From: Spirosoma panaciterrae DSM 21099
GTDB taxonomy: Bacteria > Bacteroidota > Bacteroidia > Cytophagales > Spirosomataceae
Length of the DNA stretch: 64,000 nt
Assembly (NCBI RefSeq): GCF_000374025.1
Contig: NZ_KB893239.1
Span: 62,001-126,000, forward strand
Direction: 5' to 3'
How positions within the stretch are numbered: position 1 is the first letter of the stretch; every line of letters starts with the position of its first letter. The notes under the pieces were generated by a model that worked only from the letters and a program-made list of their open reading frames with translations, made no database searches and was not told where the DNA came from. A program made the position numbers and the translations under genes. This document shows positions 26,570 to 35,077 of this stretch, in pieces.

Positions 26570-27649
26570 CTAATTGTTGAGTGCGTTGTAGACGAGCAAT
26601 TGGTTTTTAGAAATGACTTTTTCGCCCGGCTTGATCCCCTGGCTGATGTATGCCCTATCGCCCAGCGATTTAAGGACTGTCACTTCCCGAACTTCGATAT
26701 CCGACCGACTGTGGAAAATCAATACGTAGTGTTTAGAACGATCAAAAATGACCGCGCTTGAAGGCACAGTAGCCGCTTCACCACCGGCCTCATACCGCAG
26801 TGTGACCGTAGCGTGCATTTCCGGGCGGAGTTTCATACCCTGATTGGCCAATCGAATCCGGACGGTCATGGCTTTGGTGTTTGGGTCCAGTACGGTATAG
26901 ATTTTATCGACCTGCCCTTTGAATCGCTCGTCGGGGTAGCTCAGCGTCTGAACACTCGCGTCCATGCCCGTTCGTACCTGGCGGATGTCGCTTTCGTTCA
27001 CATTGGCCAGTACCCAGATCTGATTGATCTGGCCGATGGTGAATAGATTATCCGCATTATCAGAGCGTAGTTGCATATCGCGGTTGACGTTCTTCTCAAT
27101 CACGTAACCATCGATAGGCGCTTTTACAGTATACATGGAGGCTTTACCGATTCCGTAAATCCGCGATACTTCTTTCACCCGGTTCGATTCAGCCTGCGCT
27201 TTCTCCAACTCTTTCTGAGCGGCCACCACTTCCCGCTGCGAGGTCAGTTTGGTTTCAAACAGGTCTTCGGCCACCCGCAAGTTTTTCTCAGCCAGCAGCA
27301 AATCCGATTGCGCCTGAATGATTTGCCGCTCCAGATCGGCCACTTCGCCCGAACGAATCGAGGCCAGTACCTGCCCCTTTCGGACGTAGTCGCCCAATTC
27401 GACCCGTACATCTTCGACATTTCCGCCCACCAGCGGAAACACTTTGATAACCCGGTTCTCATCGGCCACAATTTTTCCAACCAGCGTCAATTCGCTTCGT
27501 ACAGGCTGCTGATAGGCGCTATCGATGCGAATACGCTGCATCATGGTATCCGATAGCATAAAGGCCTTCGCAACGTCGGGCGCGGGTTTAGGGTCGCAGG
27601 AGGTGAGCATAAACAGACCACCGATTGCCCACCAAATGGATGGTTTCAT
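26570..27649 (-). CDS. RND efflux periplasmic adaptor (CzcB/CusB-like) lipoprotein
   Basis: 359 residues from the ATG at 27649; the longer frame to 27775 overlaps the previous gene and lacks a signal. The signal ends FMLTSC, with lipobox Cys at about 17, so the adaptor is membrane-anchored by lipid. The order is barrel/lipoyl halves (VGKIVADENRVIKVFPLVGG and VKAPIDGYVIEKNV) flanking a coiled-coil hairpin of about 60 residues (SDLLLAEKNLRVAEDLFE onwards). It links the permease to the outer membrane channel. It lies between the two other efflux genes with 63-76 nt gaps. Confidence 0.92.
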   Translation of the reverse strand: MKPSIWWAIGGLFMLTSCDPKPAPDVAKAFMLSDTMMQRIRIDSAYQQPVRSELTLVGKIVADENRVIKVFPLVGGNVEDVRVELGDYVRKGQVLASIRSGEVADLERQIIQAQSDLLLAEKNLRVAEDLFETKLTSQREVVAAQKELEKAQAESNRVKEVSRIYGIGKASMYTVKAPIDGYVIEKNVNRDMQLRSDNADNLFTIGQINQIWVLANVNESDIRQVRTGMDASVQTLSYPDERFKGQVDKIYTVLDPNTKAMTVRIRLANQGMKLRPEMHATVTLRYEAGGEAATVPSSAVIFDRSKHYVLIFHSRSDIEVREVTVLKSLGDRAYISQGIKPGEKVISKNQLLVYNALNN

Positions 27650-27725
27650 TCGTGTTTTGATAAGCTGACCTGAACCGCCAGCAAGTAATGGAAGCATGAT
27701 TTCTGGATGTTTCGTAGACGGAACT

Positions 27726-28994
27726 TTACTTGAATAAATCTTCGCCGAGCAGATAATTGAGTTCTTCATAGGCACTCACCCGGTCGGCTTTCAGTCGATT
27801 GAGCTGGCTAACGCTGTCGTTATACGCTTCAATCAGGTCGACAAATTCGATGAGGGTAATATTTCCCTTTTGAAAGCTGGTGATCACCCCCCGATTCAAC
27901 TCATCGAACTGGGTCGAGAACTGCTCCTCCACCGTCTGAACCCGGCGCTCAACCTCCCGTATTTTCTCCAGAGATGTTGCCACTTCGTTCATCACCTGAT
28001 TGGCTTTCTGTTGTTGTAGCTGTTGTTGGTACTGAATCTGACTACGAGCGGCCCGGATAGCACCCTGATTTCGGTTGAATACGGGAATATCGGCCGATAC
28101 CGACAGGCCCACATAGTTCTGAATGTAGCTTCCGGCCTGATCGTAGGTGCCGCCTACCCGCACGTCGGGTGTAGCCAGCGCACGCTGGAGGGTATGGTTT
28201 AGCTTAGCTTGCTGAACAAGCGATTCCGTTGCTTTTAAATCGGGCCGATTCCGTAAGGCCAGTTGCTGGAGCGTATCATCAGACTGGACAGGCACCCGAT
28301 AACGGCTGACTAGCTGATCGACAGACACGGGCTTAATGGGCTGATCGACAGATAAAAGTGTCCGTATTGCCCGTTGGTCATCGGCCAGTTGAAACCGGAT
28401 GGCTGTACGATCGTTGGCCAGCTGGAAGAGTAACGCTTTCAGCCGAAGCAATTCCCGGAGTGAAACATTGTTCCGCTTATACTGGACCTCATAAGCCGCT
28501 ACCGTAGTTTGCAGCGTAGCCAGTTGCTGATCAAAACGGGCCAGGGTTTGCTGTTGAAAATAAATGGAATAGAACCGAGTCCGCAGGTCGAAGCGCAGCC
28601 CACGGAGCAAATCCAGCAACTCCAGCTGGGTCAGCCGAGCCGATTCGGAAGCCAGCGCAATCCGCTTGTTTCGCTTGCCTGCCGTATACAGCAGTTGCTG
28701 GATCGAAACGGTTTTCTGCCCCTGTCGGCCCACGTCCAGCACCCGTCGGGTTTCATTGTTGTAGCTACTGACCTCCAGCGTCAGATTGGGATTGTCGTAT
28801 AAACCAGCCTGTAGAATCTGAGCCTGGCTGGCATCGACCCGAAAGCGTTCTGCCAGCAGTAGCAGGTTGTTTTTAACGAAAAGGCTGTCAGCCTGCTGAA
28901 GTGTTAGCCGAAGAGAGTCCTGGTCTGCAATAGTCTGTGCCCGAATGCACACAGAGGGAATAGCGAAAAAGAATACAAAAACGAGCAGCCGCAT
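27726..28994 (-). CDS. TolC-family outer membrane channel (CzcC-like)
   Basis: 422 residues with a signal peptide (LLVFVFFFAIPSVCIRAQT). The mature chain is made of long helices with heptad patterns (ESARLTQLELLDLLRGLRF, the NRPDLKATESLVQQAKL segment, QLQQQKANQVMNEVATS) arranged as two structural repeats, as in outer membrane efflux proteins (OEP family). It forms the exit duct of the metal efflux pump. The gene is the first of the three efflux genes and follows the response regulator gene after a 114-nt gap that holds a direct repeat and a candidate promoter. Confidence 0.9.
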   Translation of the reverse strand: MRLLVFVFFFAIPSVCIRAQTIADQDSLRLTLQQADSLFVKNNLLLLAERFRVDASQAQILQAGLYDNPNLTLEVSSYNNETRRVLDVGRQGQKTVSIQQLLYTAGKRNKRIALASESARLTQLELLDLLRGLRFDLRTRFYSIYFQQQTLARFDQQLATLQTTVAAYEVQYKRNNVSLRELLRLKALLFQLANDRTAIRFQLADDQRAIRTLLSVDQPIKPVSVDQLVSRYRVPVQSDDTLQQLALRNRPDLKATESLVQQAKLNHTLQRALATPDVRVGGTYDQAGSYIQNYVGLSVSADIPVFNRNQGAIRAARSQIQYQQQLQQQKANQVMNEVATSLEKIREVERRVQTVEEQFSTQFDELNRGVITSFQKGNITLIEFVDLIEAYNDSVSQLNRLKADRVSAYEELNYLLGEDLFK

Positions 28995-29013
28995 ATGAAA
29001 ATAATTACGGCTA

Positions 29014-29021
29014 CAAAGGTC
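29014..29021 (-). promoter_or_regulatory. Candidate -7 element of the efflux operon
   Basis: GACCTTTG on the minus strand matches TAnnTTTG at 7 of 8 positions (first T is G). It lies 19 nt before the ATG at 28994. No good -33 TTG is present, as expected for a promoter that needs an activator. Confidence 0.4.
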
Positions 29022-29067
29022 TGGGCTCCAGGTTACAGCGGCCTTAATGCAGGCTTAGAATACCTAT

Positions 29068-29094
29068 AGAAAACAATTAGAAAACAATTAGAAG
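29068..29094 (-). promoter_or_regulatory. Tandem 11-nt direct repeat, likely response-regulator binding site
   Basis: AGAAAACAATT occurs twice head to tail (29068-29078 and 29079-29089 on the plus strand), followed by a partial third copy (AGAAG). An 11-nt period is one helix turn and is the usual spacing for OmpR/PhoB-type regulators, one of which is encoded just upstream. The repeat ends about 47 nt before the candidate -7 element. Confidence 0.6.
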
Positions 29095-29108
29095 CCCGGA
29101 CTCGACCG

Positions 29109-29807
29109 TTATTCGTCCTCTTCTTTGAGCACATAGCCCATGCCCATCCGGGTGTGAATGAGCTTTGGGGAGAAATCGCGGTCTATTTTTTTCCGCAGAT
29201 AATTGATGTACACTTCCACAATGGATGACCCTGGATCGTGCTGTAACTGCCATACATGCTCCGCAATGTCCATCTTGGACAGCACCCGCCCCCGATTGCG
29301 AATCATATACTCGATCAAAGCAAATTCGCGGGCAGTCAATTCGATGGCCGATTCGCCCCGCCATACCTCTTTGGTCAGGCTATTCACGGTCAGATTCGCC
29401 ACGCGCCATAGGGTTCCTGACTCGATTACGGGGCCGTTTGTCAACTCCACTCGGCGCAGACATACTTCGATGCGGGCTATTAATTCCCGAAAATCAAACG
29501 GTTTTACCAGATAGTCGTCGGCACCAAGGCCAAGCCCTTCTACTTTATCGTCAACTTCCCCCAGCGCCGATAAGATAATGATGGGCAAATGCGGTTTGGC
29601 CGACCGTACACTTCGGCATACTTCAAACCCATTGATACCCGGCAGATTAATATCGACAATCAACAGATCGACGCCAGGCTTCAACGCTATTTCACGACCA
29701 TTGATCCCTTCATACACTACTTCGGCGGCATAGCCTTCGTCCTGAAGACCTCGTTTTATATTCTGGGCGATTCGGCGGTCATCTTCAATAATGACAATCT
29801 TCTTCAT
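29109..29807 (-). CDS. OmpR-family response regulator
   Basis: 232 residues from the ATG at 29807 (MKKIVIIEDD), preferred over the upstream ATG at 29834. The receiver domain (about 1-120) has the acidic pair Glu8/Asp9-Asp10, the phosphorylation site Asp52 in LLIVDINLPG, and the conserved Lys in LVKPFDFREL. The winged helix (about 135-228) has the VRYK-like block with REFALIEYMIRNRGRVLS and VEVYINYLRKKID. This is the CzcR/CopR type that controls metal efflux operons. It is codirectional with the CzcCBA genes that follow. No histidine kinase gene is adjacent on either side. Confidence 0.95.
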   Translation of the reverse strand: MKKIVIIEDDRRIAQNIKRGLQDEGYAAEVVYEGINGREIALKPGVDLLIVDINLPGINGFEVCRSVRSAKPHLPIIILSALGEVDDKVEGLGLGADDYLVKPFDFRELIARIEVCLRRVELTNGPVIESGTLWRVANLTVNSLTKEVWRGESAIELTAREFALIEYMIRNRGRVLSKMDIAEHVWQLQHDPGSSIVEVYINYLRKKIDRDFSPKLIHTRMGMGYVLKEEDE

Positions 29808-29885
29808 ACATGGCCGGTGGTTAGTCTCTGGCAAAGCATAACCCCGTTGGGTTACCCCGCTCCCACTGGTTCTCCTTCAAACAAG

Positions 29886-29914
29886 AAAACACCGGCTGGT
29901 GAGACTGGTGTTTT
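29886..29914. terminator. Hairpin with flanking T-run
   Basis: AAAACACC (29886-29893) pairs with GGTGTTTT (29907-29914) across a 13-nt loop and is followed by T and CGG on the plus strand. The A-rich left and T-rich right arms fit an intrinsic terminator in either direction. It lies upstream of the response regulator gene, where minus-strand transcripts from the 30 kb region could end. Confidence 0.4.
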
Positions 29915-30019
29915 TCGGTCGTTTTAGGGTTACCAATTCCATGCAAAAGTAGATGCTTCCTACGTACAGGCTCATTAGAGGAGAATTAGATTTTCCTTAA
30001 ATTAGATTTAGAGCAGCAT

Positions 30020-30130
30020 CTATTGCCGGGTCATCCAAAAAGCCAACAGGCTATTAATCAGTGCCCTCCCCTGTTCAATGGCCCGATCTACATCCGTTCG
30101 CTTTCGGTCGGATAAGCCGACCCGATTTTA
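30020..30130 (-). pseudogene. Fragment of a paralogue of the gene at 31119-31544
   Basis: On the minus strand this stretch reads SDRKRTDVDRAIEQGRAL, then a diverged tail to a TAG at 30020. The intact gene at 31119-31544 ends SPDRKRADVDRAIEQVATL. At the DNA level about 50 nt around 30072-30120 match 31165-31213 almost base for base (CCTGTTCAATGGCCCGATC, then CTACATCC, then GCTTTCGGTCGG). No start codon or upstream homology was found, so it is a remnant. The rest of the gap 29808-30298 holds only the two hairpins listed. Confidence 0.65.
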
Positions 30131-30205
30131 ACCGAATCAGTATATGTCTAGTTCATGTCAATCAATCTGGGTGTGGCTACGTCTTTGGTTTCGGACCTGG
30201 TACTG

Positions 30206-30245
30206 TTTTTACCCCCTGTGTGGTTTTATACAAAGAGGGTAAAAA
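30206..30245. repeat. Hairpin downstream of the 188-residue secreted protein gene
   Basis: TTTTTACCCCCT (30206-30217) and AGAGGGTAAAAA (30234-30245) pair at 11 of 12 positions around a 16-nt loop. The T-run is on the 5' side, so it is not a standard intrinsic terminator on either strand. Confidence 0.5.
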
Positions 30246-30298
30246 TAATACCGTTAAGAATAAAGCATGGATGAAGCACAGAGGTATTCACAATGAAC

Positions 30299-30865
30299 TT
30301 AGCACCCGCCTTTGCGAGGAGCACGCTTATAGATTATTTTACTATCTAGCTCCACATAGTCGCCCGATACTATTGGATAGGAATACTTGGGCGCGTGCGA
30401 TACATTATGGCTTCTTATAATTATTTTGTCGTTAACTTTCAGATTATGCAATTGCTGAAATTCGTTGTTAACGTTCAATACATTCTTATCAGACTTTTCC
30501 GGTCCAAAACTAAGAATATAATCCTCATCATGAATCCTGACCATCAGTCCGAAACCTAGTCGTGAGCCCGGCGGCAGAGAAAGAGAGGTCACAATAGCCT
30601 CCATGTTGGTAAAATCCCGTAACTGCTTCCTTATTTTCGCTTCACCAGCATACACTTTTTTCCCTTCGGGCGACGATTCCCAGTTCTTGTACTTTATACC
30701 ATCCGGGGTAGCCTCCCATTTTTTCAATGCCGCTTTCCTCTCGGCAACAGAGAGTGGCTTTGCGGTTAACTTTTTAGAAGCTTCATTTTTACTGTCACGA
30801 TTCGCAAATACGAGTCCGCTTACCACAACCAGCGGTAACAGCAGCGCATAGATGATTTTTTTCAT
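30299..30865 (-). CDS. Secreted hypothetical protein
   Basis: 188 residues with a signal peptide (KKIIYALLLPLVVVSGLVFA). After a short basic linker it has WEATPDGIKYKNWESSPEGKKV, a repeat-like pair of W/N-W-x-S/T-P-x-G units, and a C-terminal beta-rich domain (SLPPGSRLGFGLMVRIHDEDYI, KVNDKIIIRSHNVSHAP). The C-terminus ends in Lys-Gly-Gly-Cys. It is predicted to be periplasmic or extracellular. No family is recognised. The neighbouring spacers are rich in hairpins and hold a gene fragment. Confidence 0.72.
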   Translation of the reverse strand: MKKIIYALLLPLVVVSGLVFANRDSKNEASKKLTAKPLSVAERKAALKKWEATPDGIKYKNWESSPEGKKVYAGEAKIRKQLRDFTNMEAIVTSLSLPPGSRLGFGLMVRIHDEDYILSFGPEKSDKNVLNVNNEFQQLHNLKVNDKIIIRSHNVSHAPKYSYPIVSGDYVELDSKIIYKRAPRKGGC

Positions 30866-31118
30866 AGTTCCCTGTAGGTTTACATGAATCTACATCCTTA
30901 TAAATCAGATCGGTTTAAGGCATTCTTTTTATATCCAGGATGTCAACAAAGCTAAAAGTTTCGATCCTGGCGTCTGTCAACGACCTGTAAAAGAATATTA
31001 AGGAAACGTAAAATCTACCATTACAGCCTACTATACATTTTCTCCCGCAAGTAGTTGGATATACTGCACAATAAGGTGGCCTCTACAACTGCCTTACCCA
31101 GAGCCTTCTTTACGTCAG

Positions 31119-31544
31119 CTACTGAACATCATCTCCAGTGCCGAATTGAGCATACATTAACGTCGCTACCTGTTCAATGGCCCGATCTACATCCGCTCGC
31201 TTTCGGTCGGGCGAGTCGAACCGATTAAAGGGATGTAACTCCAGCACAAAGGTTTCCTCAACCTGTTCATCTTCGATGGGCGTGTAGAGTTTGTAAGCCG
31301 TCAGTTTTACCGGAATCAGGCCATGCTGACGCTTAAATCGGGGAAGTATATACGCCAGCAGGTTTTCCACCTCGGCAATTGAACGGTCTTCGGCAGGTAT
31401 GAACCGCACATAGGCATGATTGCGATCAACCAGGGTTTGCTGATCGGGGTCAAAATGGCCTTCGCAACTGGAAAACGTGCGTACAATACCCGTTCGGTTC
31501 AACGCATCGACTAATGGACGGATTTTCGGCTCGATTTCGTTCAT
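31119..31544 (-). CDS. Conserved hypothetical protein cotranscribed with an MFS transporter
   Basis: 141 residues, soluble. It contains RTFSSCEGHFDPD (24-36), a Ser-Ser-Cys-x-Gly-His motif that faintly recalls the conserved SSC block of TYW3-like proteins, then alternating strands and helices and an acidic end. The start overlaps the MFS stop by 4 nt (ATGA), so it is translationally coupled to the transporter. A fragment of a paralogue lies about 1 kb downstream. No function can be assigned; a role linked to the transported substrate is only inferred from the overlap. Confidence 0.75.
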   Translation of the reverse strand: MNEIEPKIRPLVDALNRTGIVRTFSSCEGHFDPDQQTLVDRNHAYVRFIPAEDRSIAEVENLLAYILPRFKRQHGLIPVKLTAYKLYTPIEDEQVEETFVLELHPFNRFDSPDRKRADVDRAIEQVATLMYAQFGTGDDVQ

Positions 31545-32827
31545 CCAGGTTCGCCGTCAATCAGGGCTACTTCGTCGGCACCGTCGGTCCGATGCCGGGG
31601 TGTTCTACGATCTTTTTGCCATAACCACCCCAGATACCCAACCGCAATCAACGCCATCACCCCCGATGCAGCAAAAGCGGCATCCACGCCCGATTCACCC
31701 ACTACGTGATTGAGCAACCAACCCGATCCTACGGCTCCCAGTCCGATTCCCGCTTCGAGGGCAATGTACATGGTTGCCATAGCCCGTCCACGGGTGTGCT
31801 CATCGCTCAGGTCCGCTGTCCAGGCCTGCACCGTTGGCGAGTTCATGCCCCACGACATACCGTAGAAAATAGCCGCCGTCCAGAACAAAACCGGCGAGTC
31901 GACCAAAACCAGCAAGGCCATGGAAAACGCCAGAACAACGGTCGAGATAAACAATACGGGTATCCGGCCGTACCGATCCGACGATTTACTGAATAGAATC
32001 CGCACCATGAGCGAGGCCACTGTATAGACGGTGAAAAATAGCCCTTTATTGGTAATGCCCAGTGAACCACTCAGGGTAGAAATCACGGTTAGCACAGCCC
32101 CTGAGGAGAATGACTGGAGCAACAGTACCAGAAATGGCGGAATGGCCTGCTTATCAAAAATCTCGTCTTTTTTCAGCCGAAGCAGCCCAAACCGGAAACG
32201 TTGAGGAGCCAGCAGCGTTTCGGGCATCCGGAGCAGAATACCAATGGAAAGTAGGGCAAAAGCCGATGAGGTCCAGAACATGACGTTCATGGAAAAATCG
32301 GTGGCCAGCCAGCTTCCAATAGCTGGCCCCAGCGACATACCCATTGCCGTAAACAATCCGAGCATACCCATTGCTTCACCCCGACGATTGGCCGGAACCA
32401 CATCGGCCACATAAGCGGAAGTGGCTGTCGGTTTGGTTCCCGTCGAAAAGCCATGAATCAGGCGCAGCGTCAGAAACCCCCATACGGTCAGCAGATACGG
32501 ATATAGCAACCCACAGACAAAGCATACGATTGATCCGAATGCCATCACCGGAACCCGTCCAATCGTATCGGTCAGTTTGCCGCTAAACGGTCGTGAAACC
32601 CCAGCCGTGAACGTAAAAAGCGCAATGATCAGCCCGATGTATTCTTTGCCACCCAGCTTTGTCAGATAAGCGGGCAATTCAGGGATCATCATCGAAAAAC
32701 TGGCCGAAAACAGGAAGTTACTGACCGAGAGTAACCAGAACGAGAGCGTATACAGCGAGGAATCCCGCGAGGTTTGGGAAGTTGACAATGAACGAACAGT
32801 CAAAACGAGTTGAGTTGGTTCGCTCAA
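31541..32827 (-). CDS. Major facilitator superfamily transporter
   Basis: 428 residues and twelve hydrophobic segments. The MFS motif A is seen after helix 2 as SGKLTDTIGRVPVM, and a second similar loop in the C-terminal half reads SKSSDRYGRIPVLF. The profile is that of the drug/metabolite-efflux branch (DHA1-like, YfcJ/AraJ kind). The start is uncertain: the listed codon is a TTG at 32827; the first ATG is already inside helix 1, so a TTG start is likely. The product probably exports a small molecule. It is coupled to the 141-residue gene downstream. Confidence 0.88.
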   Translation of the reverse strand: MSEPTQLVLTVRSLSTSQTSRDSSLYTLSFWLLSVSNFLFSASFSMMIPELPAYLTKLGGKEYIGLIIALFTFTAGVSRPFSGKLTDTIGRVPVMAFGSIVCFVCGLLYPYLLTVWGFLTLRLIHGFSTGTKPTATSAYVADVVPANRRGEAMGMLGLFTAMGMSLGPAIGSWLATDFSMNVMFWTSSAFALLSIGILLRMPETLLAPQRFRFGLLRLKKDEIFDKQAIPPFLVLLLQSFSSGAVLTVISTLSGSLGITNKGLFFTVYTVASLMVRILFSKSSDRYGRIPVLFISTVVLAFSMALLVLVDSPVLFWTAAIFYGMSWGMNSPTVQAWTADLSDEHTRGRAMATMYIALEAGIGLGAVGSGWLLNHVVGESGVDAAFAASGVMALIAVGYLGWLWQKDRRTPRHRTDGADEVALIDGEPG

Positions 32828-32871
32828 ATTTACGATTCATTTTTGAAAAGGTTTGCAGGAAATCGTAAAGT

Positions 32872-33369
32872 CTATTTGGGTTCGGGGGTACTGTTTCCGC
32901 CATCGACAACAAATCGCCATTGGCCGTTGCGCTGGCGTTTCCAGACGGTTACATACACCCCAAACTGCGTTTTTTTCTTACCCGACTCATCACGTCGACT
33001 CAGCATCCACTGACCAAAGGTATACCCCAGATCGCCCGCCTGCGACGCATCGGCCTTGAGCACCTGCCAGGTGAGCACACTTCCATCAACCGGCATCCGG
33101 CTCATCTGCGCCCGTAACGAATCAAACCCTACGGTAGGGGCTGCTCCATCGTTGAGCTTGATGACTTCATCGGCTGCGTAGGTTGTAAACGCTTTGGCCA
33201 TACCCTGTCTTTCAGACAATTGGCTAAAATTCAGATCGGCTTCACGAATCTCATCAATGGCCTGTTGTCGTTTGGCGGCTGCCGGATTCATGGCCCGTGG
33301 GCTATCGGCACTCGTTCGACACGATGTGGTCCAGACCACCATTAGCAGAAGAGATAATACGTACTTCAT
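32872..33369 (-). CDS. NTF2-like (DUF4440/SnoaL-type) lipoprotein
   Basis: 165 residues. A lipoprotein signal runs KYVLSLLLMVVWTTSC, with the lipobox Cys at 17. The mature part has an NTF2-like cone fold pattern: a first long helix (AIDEIREADLNFSQLSERQGM), then AFTTYAADEVIKL, GFDSLRAQMSRMP, and a final curved sheet (LGYTFGQWMLSRR, GVYVTVWKRQRNGQWRFVVDGGN). DUF4440 members are common in Cytophagales and mostly of unknown role. The protein is expected on the periplasmic face of a membrane. It may be read together with the MFS gene (44 nt gap). Confidence 0.82.
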   Translation of the reverse strand: MKYVLSLLLMVVWTTSCRTSADSPRAMNPAAAKRQQAIDEIREADLNFSQLSERQGMAKAFTTYAADEVIKLNDGAAPTVGFDSLRAQMSRMPVDGSVLTWQVLKADASQAGDLGYTFGQWMLSRRDESGKKKTQFGVYVTVWKRQRNGQWRFVVDGGNSTPEPK

Positions 33370-33392
33370 TATGGGTAGGTAGCTATTTTGGC

Positions 33393-33400
33393 TAAATTTG
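33393..33400 (+). promoter_or_regulatory. -7 promoter element upstream of mltG
   Basis: TAAATTTG matches TAnnTTTG exactly. It is 115 nt from the ATG at 33515. The leader contains a short hairpin, CACTACA and TGTAGTG at 33431-33448. No TTG at the -33 distance was found. Confidence 0.4.
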
Positions 33401-33514
33401 CAGCATCATAACGAATAATGCCTTATCAACACTACACAATTGTAGTGCCAAAAAATCGTAGTTGTAGCCATCTGCGCATGCTGCATTGTTCATTGTCCAT
33501 TATCGCTCGCAATC

Positions 33515-34552
33515 ATGTCTCGTAATTTTAAAATTGGACTATTCCTTACCGTTTCTATCCTTCTGACCACGTTTACCTTTTATTTCTGGCAAGTTTTCAA
33601 AAGCCCAAACCTACAGGTAAAAGAGAACGACAAAACATTTGCCCTGCTGATTCCGCGTGGTTCAACCTTTGAGTCGGTCATGGACACGCTCAAAACGCAT
33701 AAGGTCATCAACGACGAAACCTCATTCCGTTTTCTGGCCAAACTGATGAAATACCCCGAACTCGTTAAGGAAGGTCGGTATGAGATCAAACCCAATATGG
33801 GTAATCGCGACGCGTTGGTCAAACTCCGAAGTGGCAATCAGGATGCTATGCCTGTAACATTCAACAGTATGCGGCAGAAATCGGACCTGATCCAGCGGCT
33901 GGGCAGCAAATTCGAATTCGGTTCCGACGCCCTGGGTAAACTGCTGAACGACCCGGCCACCTGCGAAAAGTATGGTTTCGACACTACAACGATCGTTTGT
34001 ATGTTTCTGCCCAATACGTACGAAATGTTCTGGACCATTAAGCCCGAAACCCTGCTGGATCGGATGGGAACGGAATACAAGAAATTCTGGACGCCCGAAC
34101 GACAGGAGAAAGCCAAAGCACTTGGTCTAACGCAAACGCAGACGCAGGTGCTGGCCTCGATTGTAGCCGCAGAAACCAACAAACGGGACGAACAGCCGCG
34201 CGTAGCCGGGGTTTACCTGAATCGCCTGAAAAAAGGCATGAAACTCGAAGCCGACCCCACGGTTATTTTTGCCCTTCGCGATTTCACGATTCGTCGGCTT
34301 CTCAACAAACAGCTCACCGTCGATTCGCCTTACAACACCTACCGGCATACGGGTTTGCCTCCAGGCCCTATCAACCTGCCTGCTCCTGCTACCATCGATG
34401 CGGTTCTGAATGCGGAACAACACGACTATCTTTATTTCGTGGTCGATGCCCGTTTTAATGGCTACCATACCTTCTCGAAAACCATGGCAGAGCACCTGGC
34501 CAACGCTCGTCTGTACCAACAGGCACTCACCCGCATGAAGATTATGAAATAA
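33515..34552 (+). CDS. mltG: Endolytic murein transglycosylase MltG
   Basis: 345 residues with one N-terminal transmembrane helix (about 8-27), then a LysM-like small domain (IPRGSTFESVMDTLKTHKVI) and the YceG catalytic domain. The catalytic Glu220 lies in ASIVAAETNKRDEQPRVAGVYLNRL, and LEADPTVIFA and YNTYRHTGLPPGPI are further family blocks. MltG cleaves nascent glycan strands in the periplasm and sets peptidoglycan chain length. The thioesterase gene follows after 3 nt, so they form an operon, a gene order common in Bacteroidota. Confidence 0.96.
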   Translation: MSRNFKIGLFLTVSILLTTFTFYFWQVFKSPNLQVKENDKTFALLIPRGSTFESVMDTLKTHKVINDETSFRFLAKLMKYPELVKEGRYEIKPNMGNRDALVKLRSGNQDAMPVTFNSMRQKSDLIQRLGSKFEFGSDALGKLLNDPATCEKYGFDTTTIVCMFLPNTYEMFWTIKPETLLDRMGTEYKKFWTPERQEKAKALGLTQTQTQVLASIVAAETNKRDEQPRVAGVYLNRLKKGMKLEADPTVIFALRDFTIRRLLNKQLTVDSPYNTYRHTGLPPGPINLPAPATIDAVLNAEQHDYLYFVVDARFNGYHTFSKTMAEHLANARLYQQALTRMKIMK

Positions 34553-34555
34553 CCT

Positions 34556-34969
34556 ATGATTACCCACGACGTTACAAACATCCGGGTGCGCTACTACGAC
34601 ACCGATCAGATGGGCATTGTTTACTACGGCAACTACGCTCGTTTTTATGAAATTGGTCGTGTCGAAGCCCTTCGCCACCTGGGCCTTACGTATAAAAAAA
34701 TGGAAGAAGATGGCATTTCGATGCCTGTCTATGACCTGAATTCCCGCTTCATTCGACCCGCCAGATACGACGATCTGCTCACCATCCGCGTGACAATCCC
34801 GCAAATGCCCAAAACCCGGTTGATGTTCAATTACGAGATTTTCAATCAGGAAGGTCAGTTGTTAAATACGGGCCAAACTACCCTTGTCTTTGTCCGTACA
34901 GATACAGGTCGTCCCTGTGCGGCACCTCCCGATTTAGTCGAAGCGACCAAATCTTTCTTTGAACAATAA
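34556..34969 (+). CDS. Acyl-CoA thioesterase of the YbgC/4HBT family
   Basis: 137 residues, a single hot-dog fold domain. The N-terminal block RVRYYDTDQMGIVYYGNYARFYEIGR carries the catalytic Asp17 of 4-hydroxybenzoyl-CoA-type thioesterases. Length and spacing fit the YbgC-like cytoplasmic enzymes that hydrolyse acyl-CoA. It is directly downstream of mltG with 3 nt between stop and start, so it is translated from the same message. Substrate chain length cannot be read from the sequence. Confidence 0.93.
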   Translation: MITHDVTNIRVRYYDTDQMGIVYYGNYARFYEIGRVEALRHLGLTYKKMEEDGISMPVYDLNSRFIRPARYDDLLTIRVTIPQMPKTRLMFNYEIFNQEGQLLNTGQTTLVFVRTDTGRPCAAPPDLVEATKSFFEQ

Positions 34970-35077
34970 TTGTCAATCGTTAGTCACTAATTTATAGTCA
35001 GTTGCCTCGGAGAGTCCTTAACCGGCTTTTGACGGCCCACACATTGGGCATGACCATTTACTAACGAATTCTACAAT

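Noticed and set aside
31119-31544. Possible TYW3-like wybutosine-synthesis protein
   Set aside because: Only the SSCxGH block recalls the family; length and remaining sequence do not fit, so no function was assigned.
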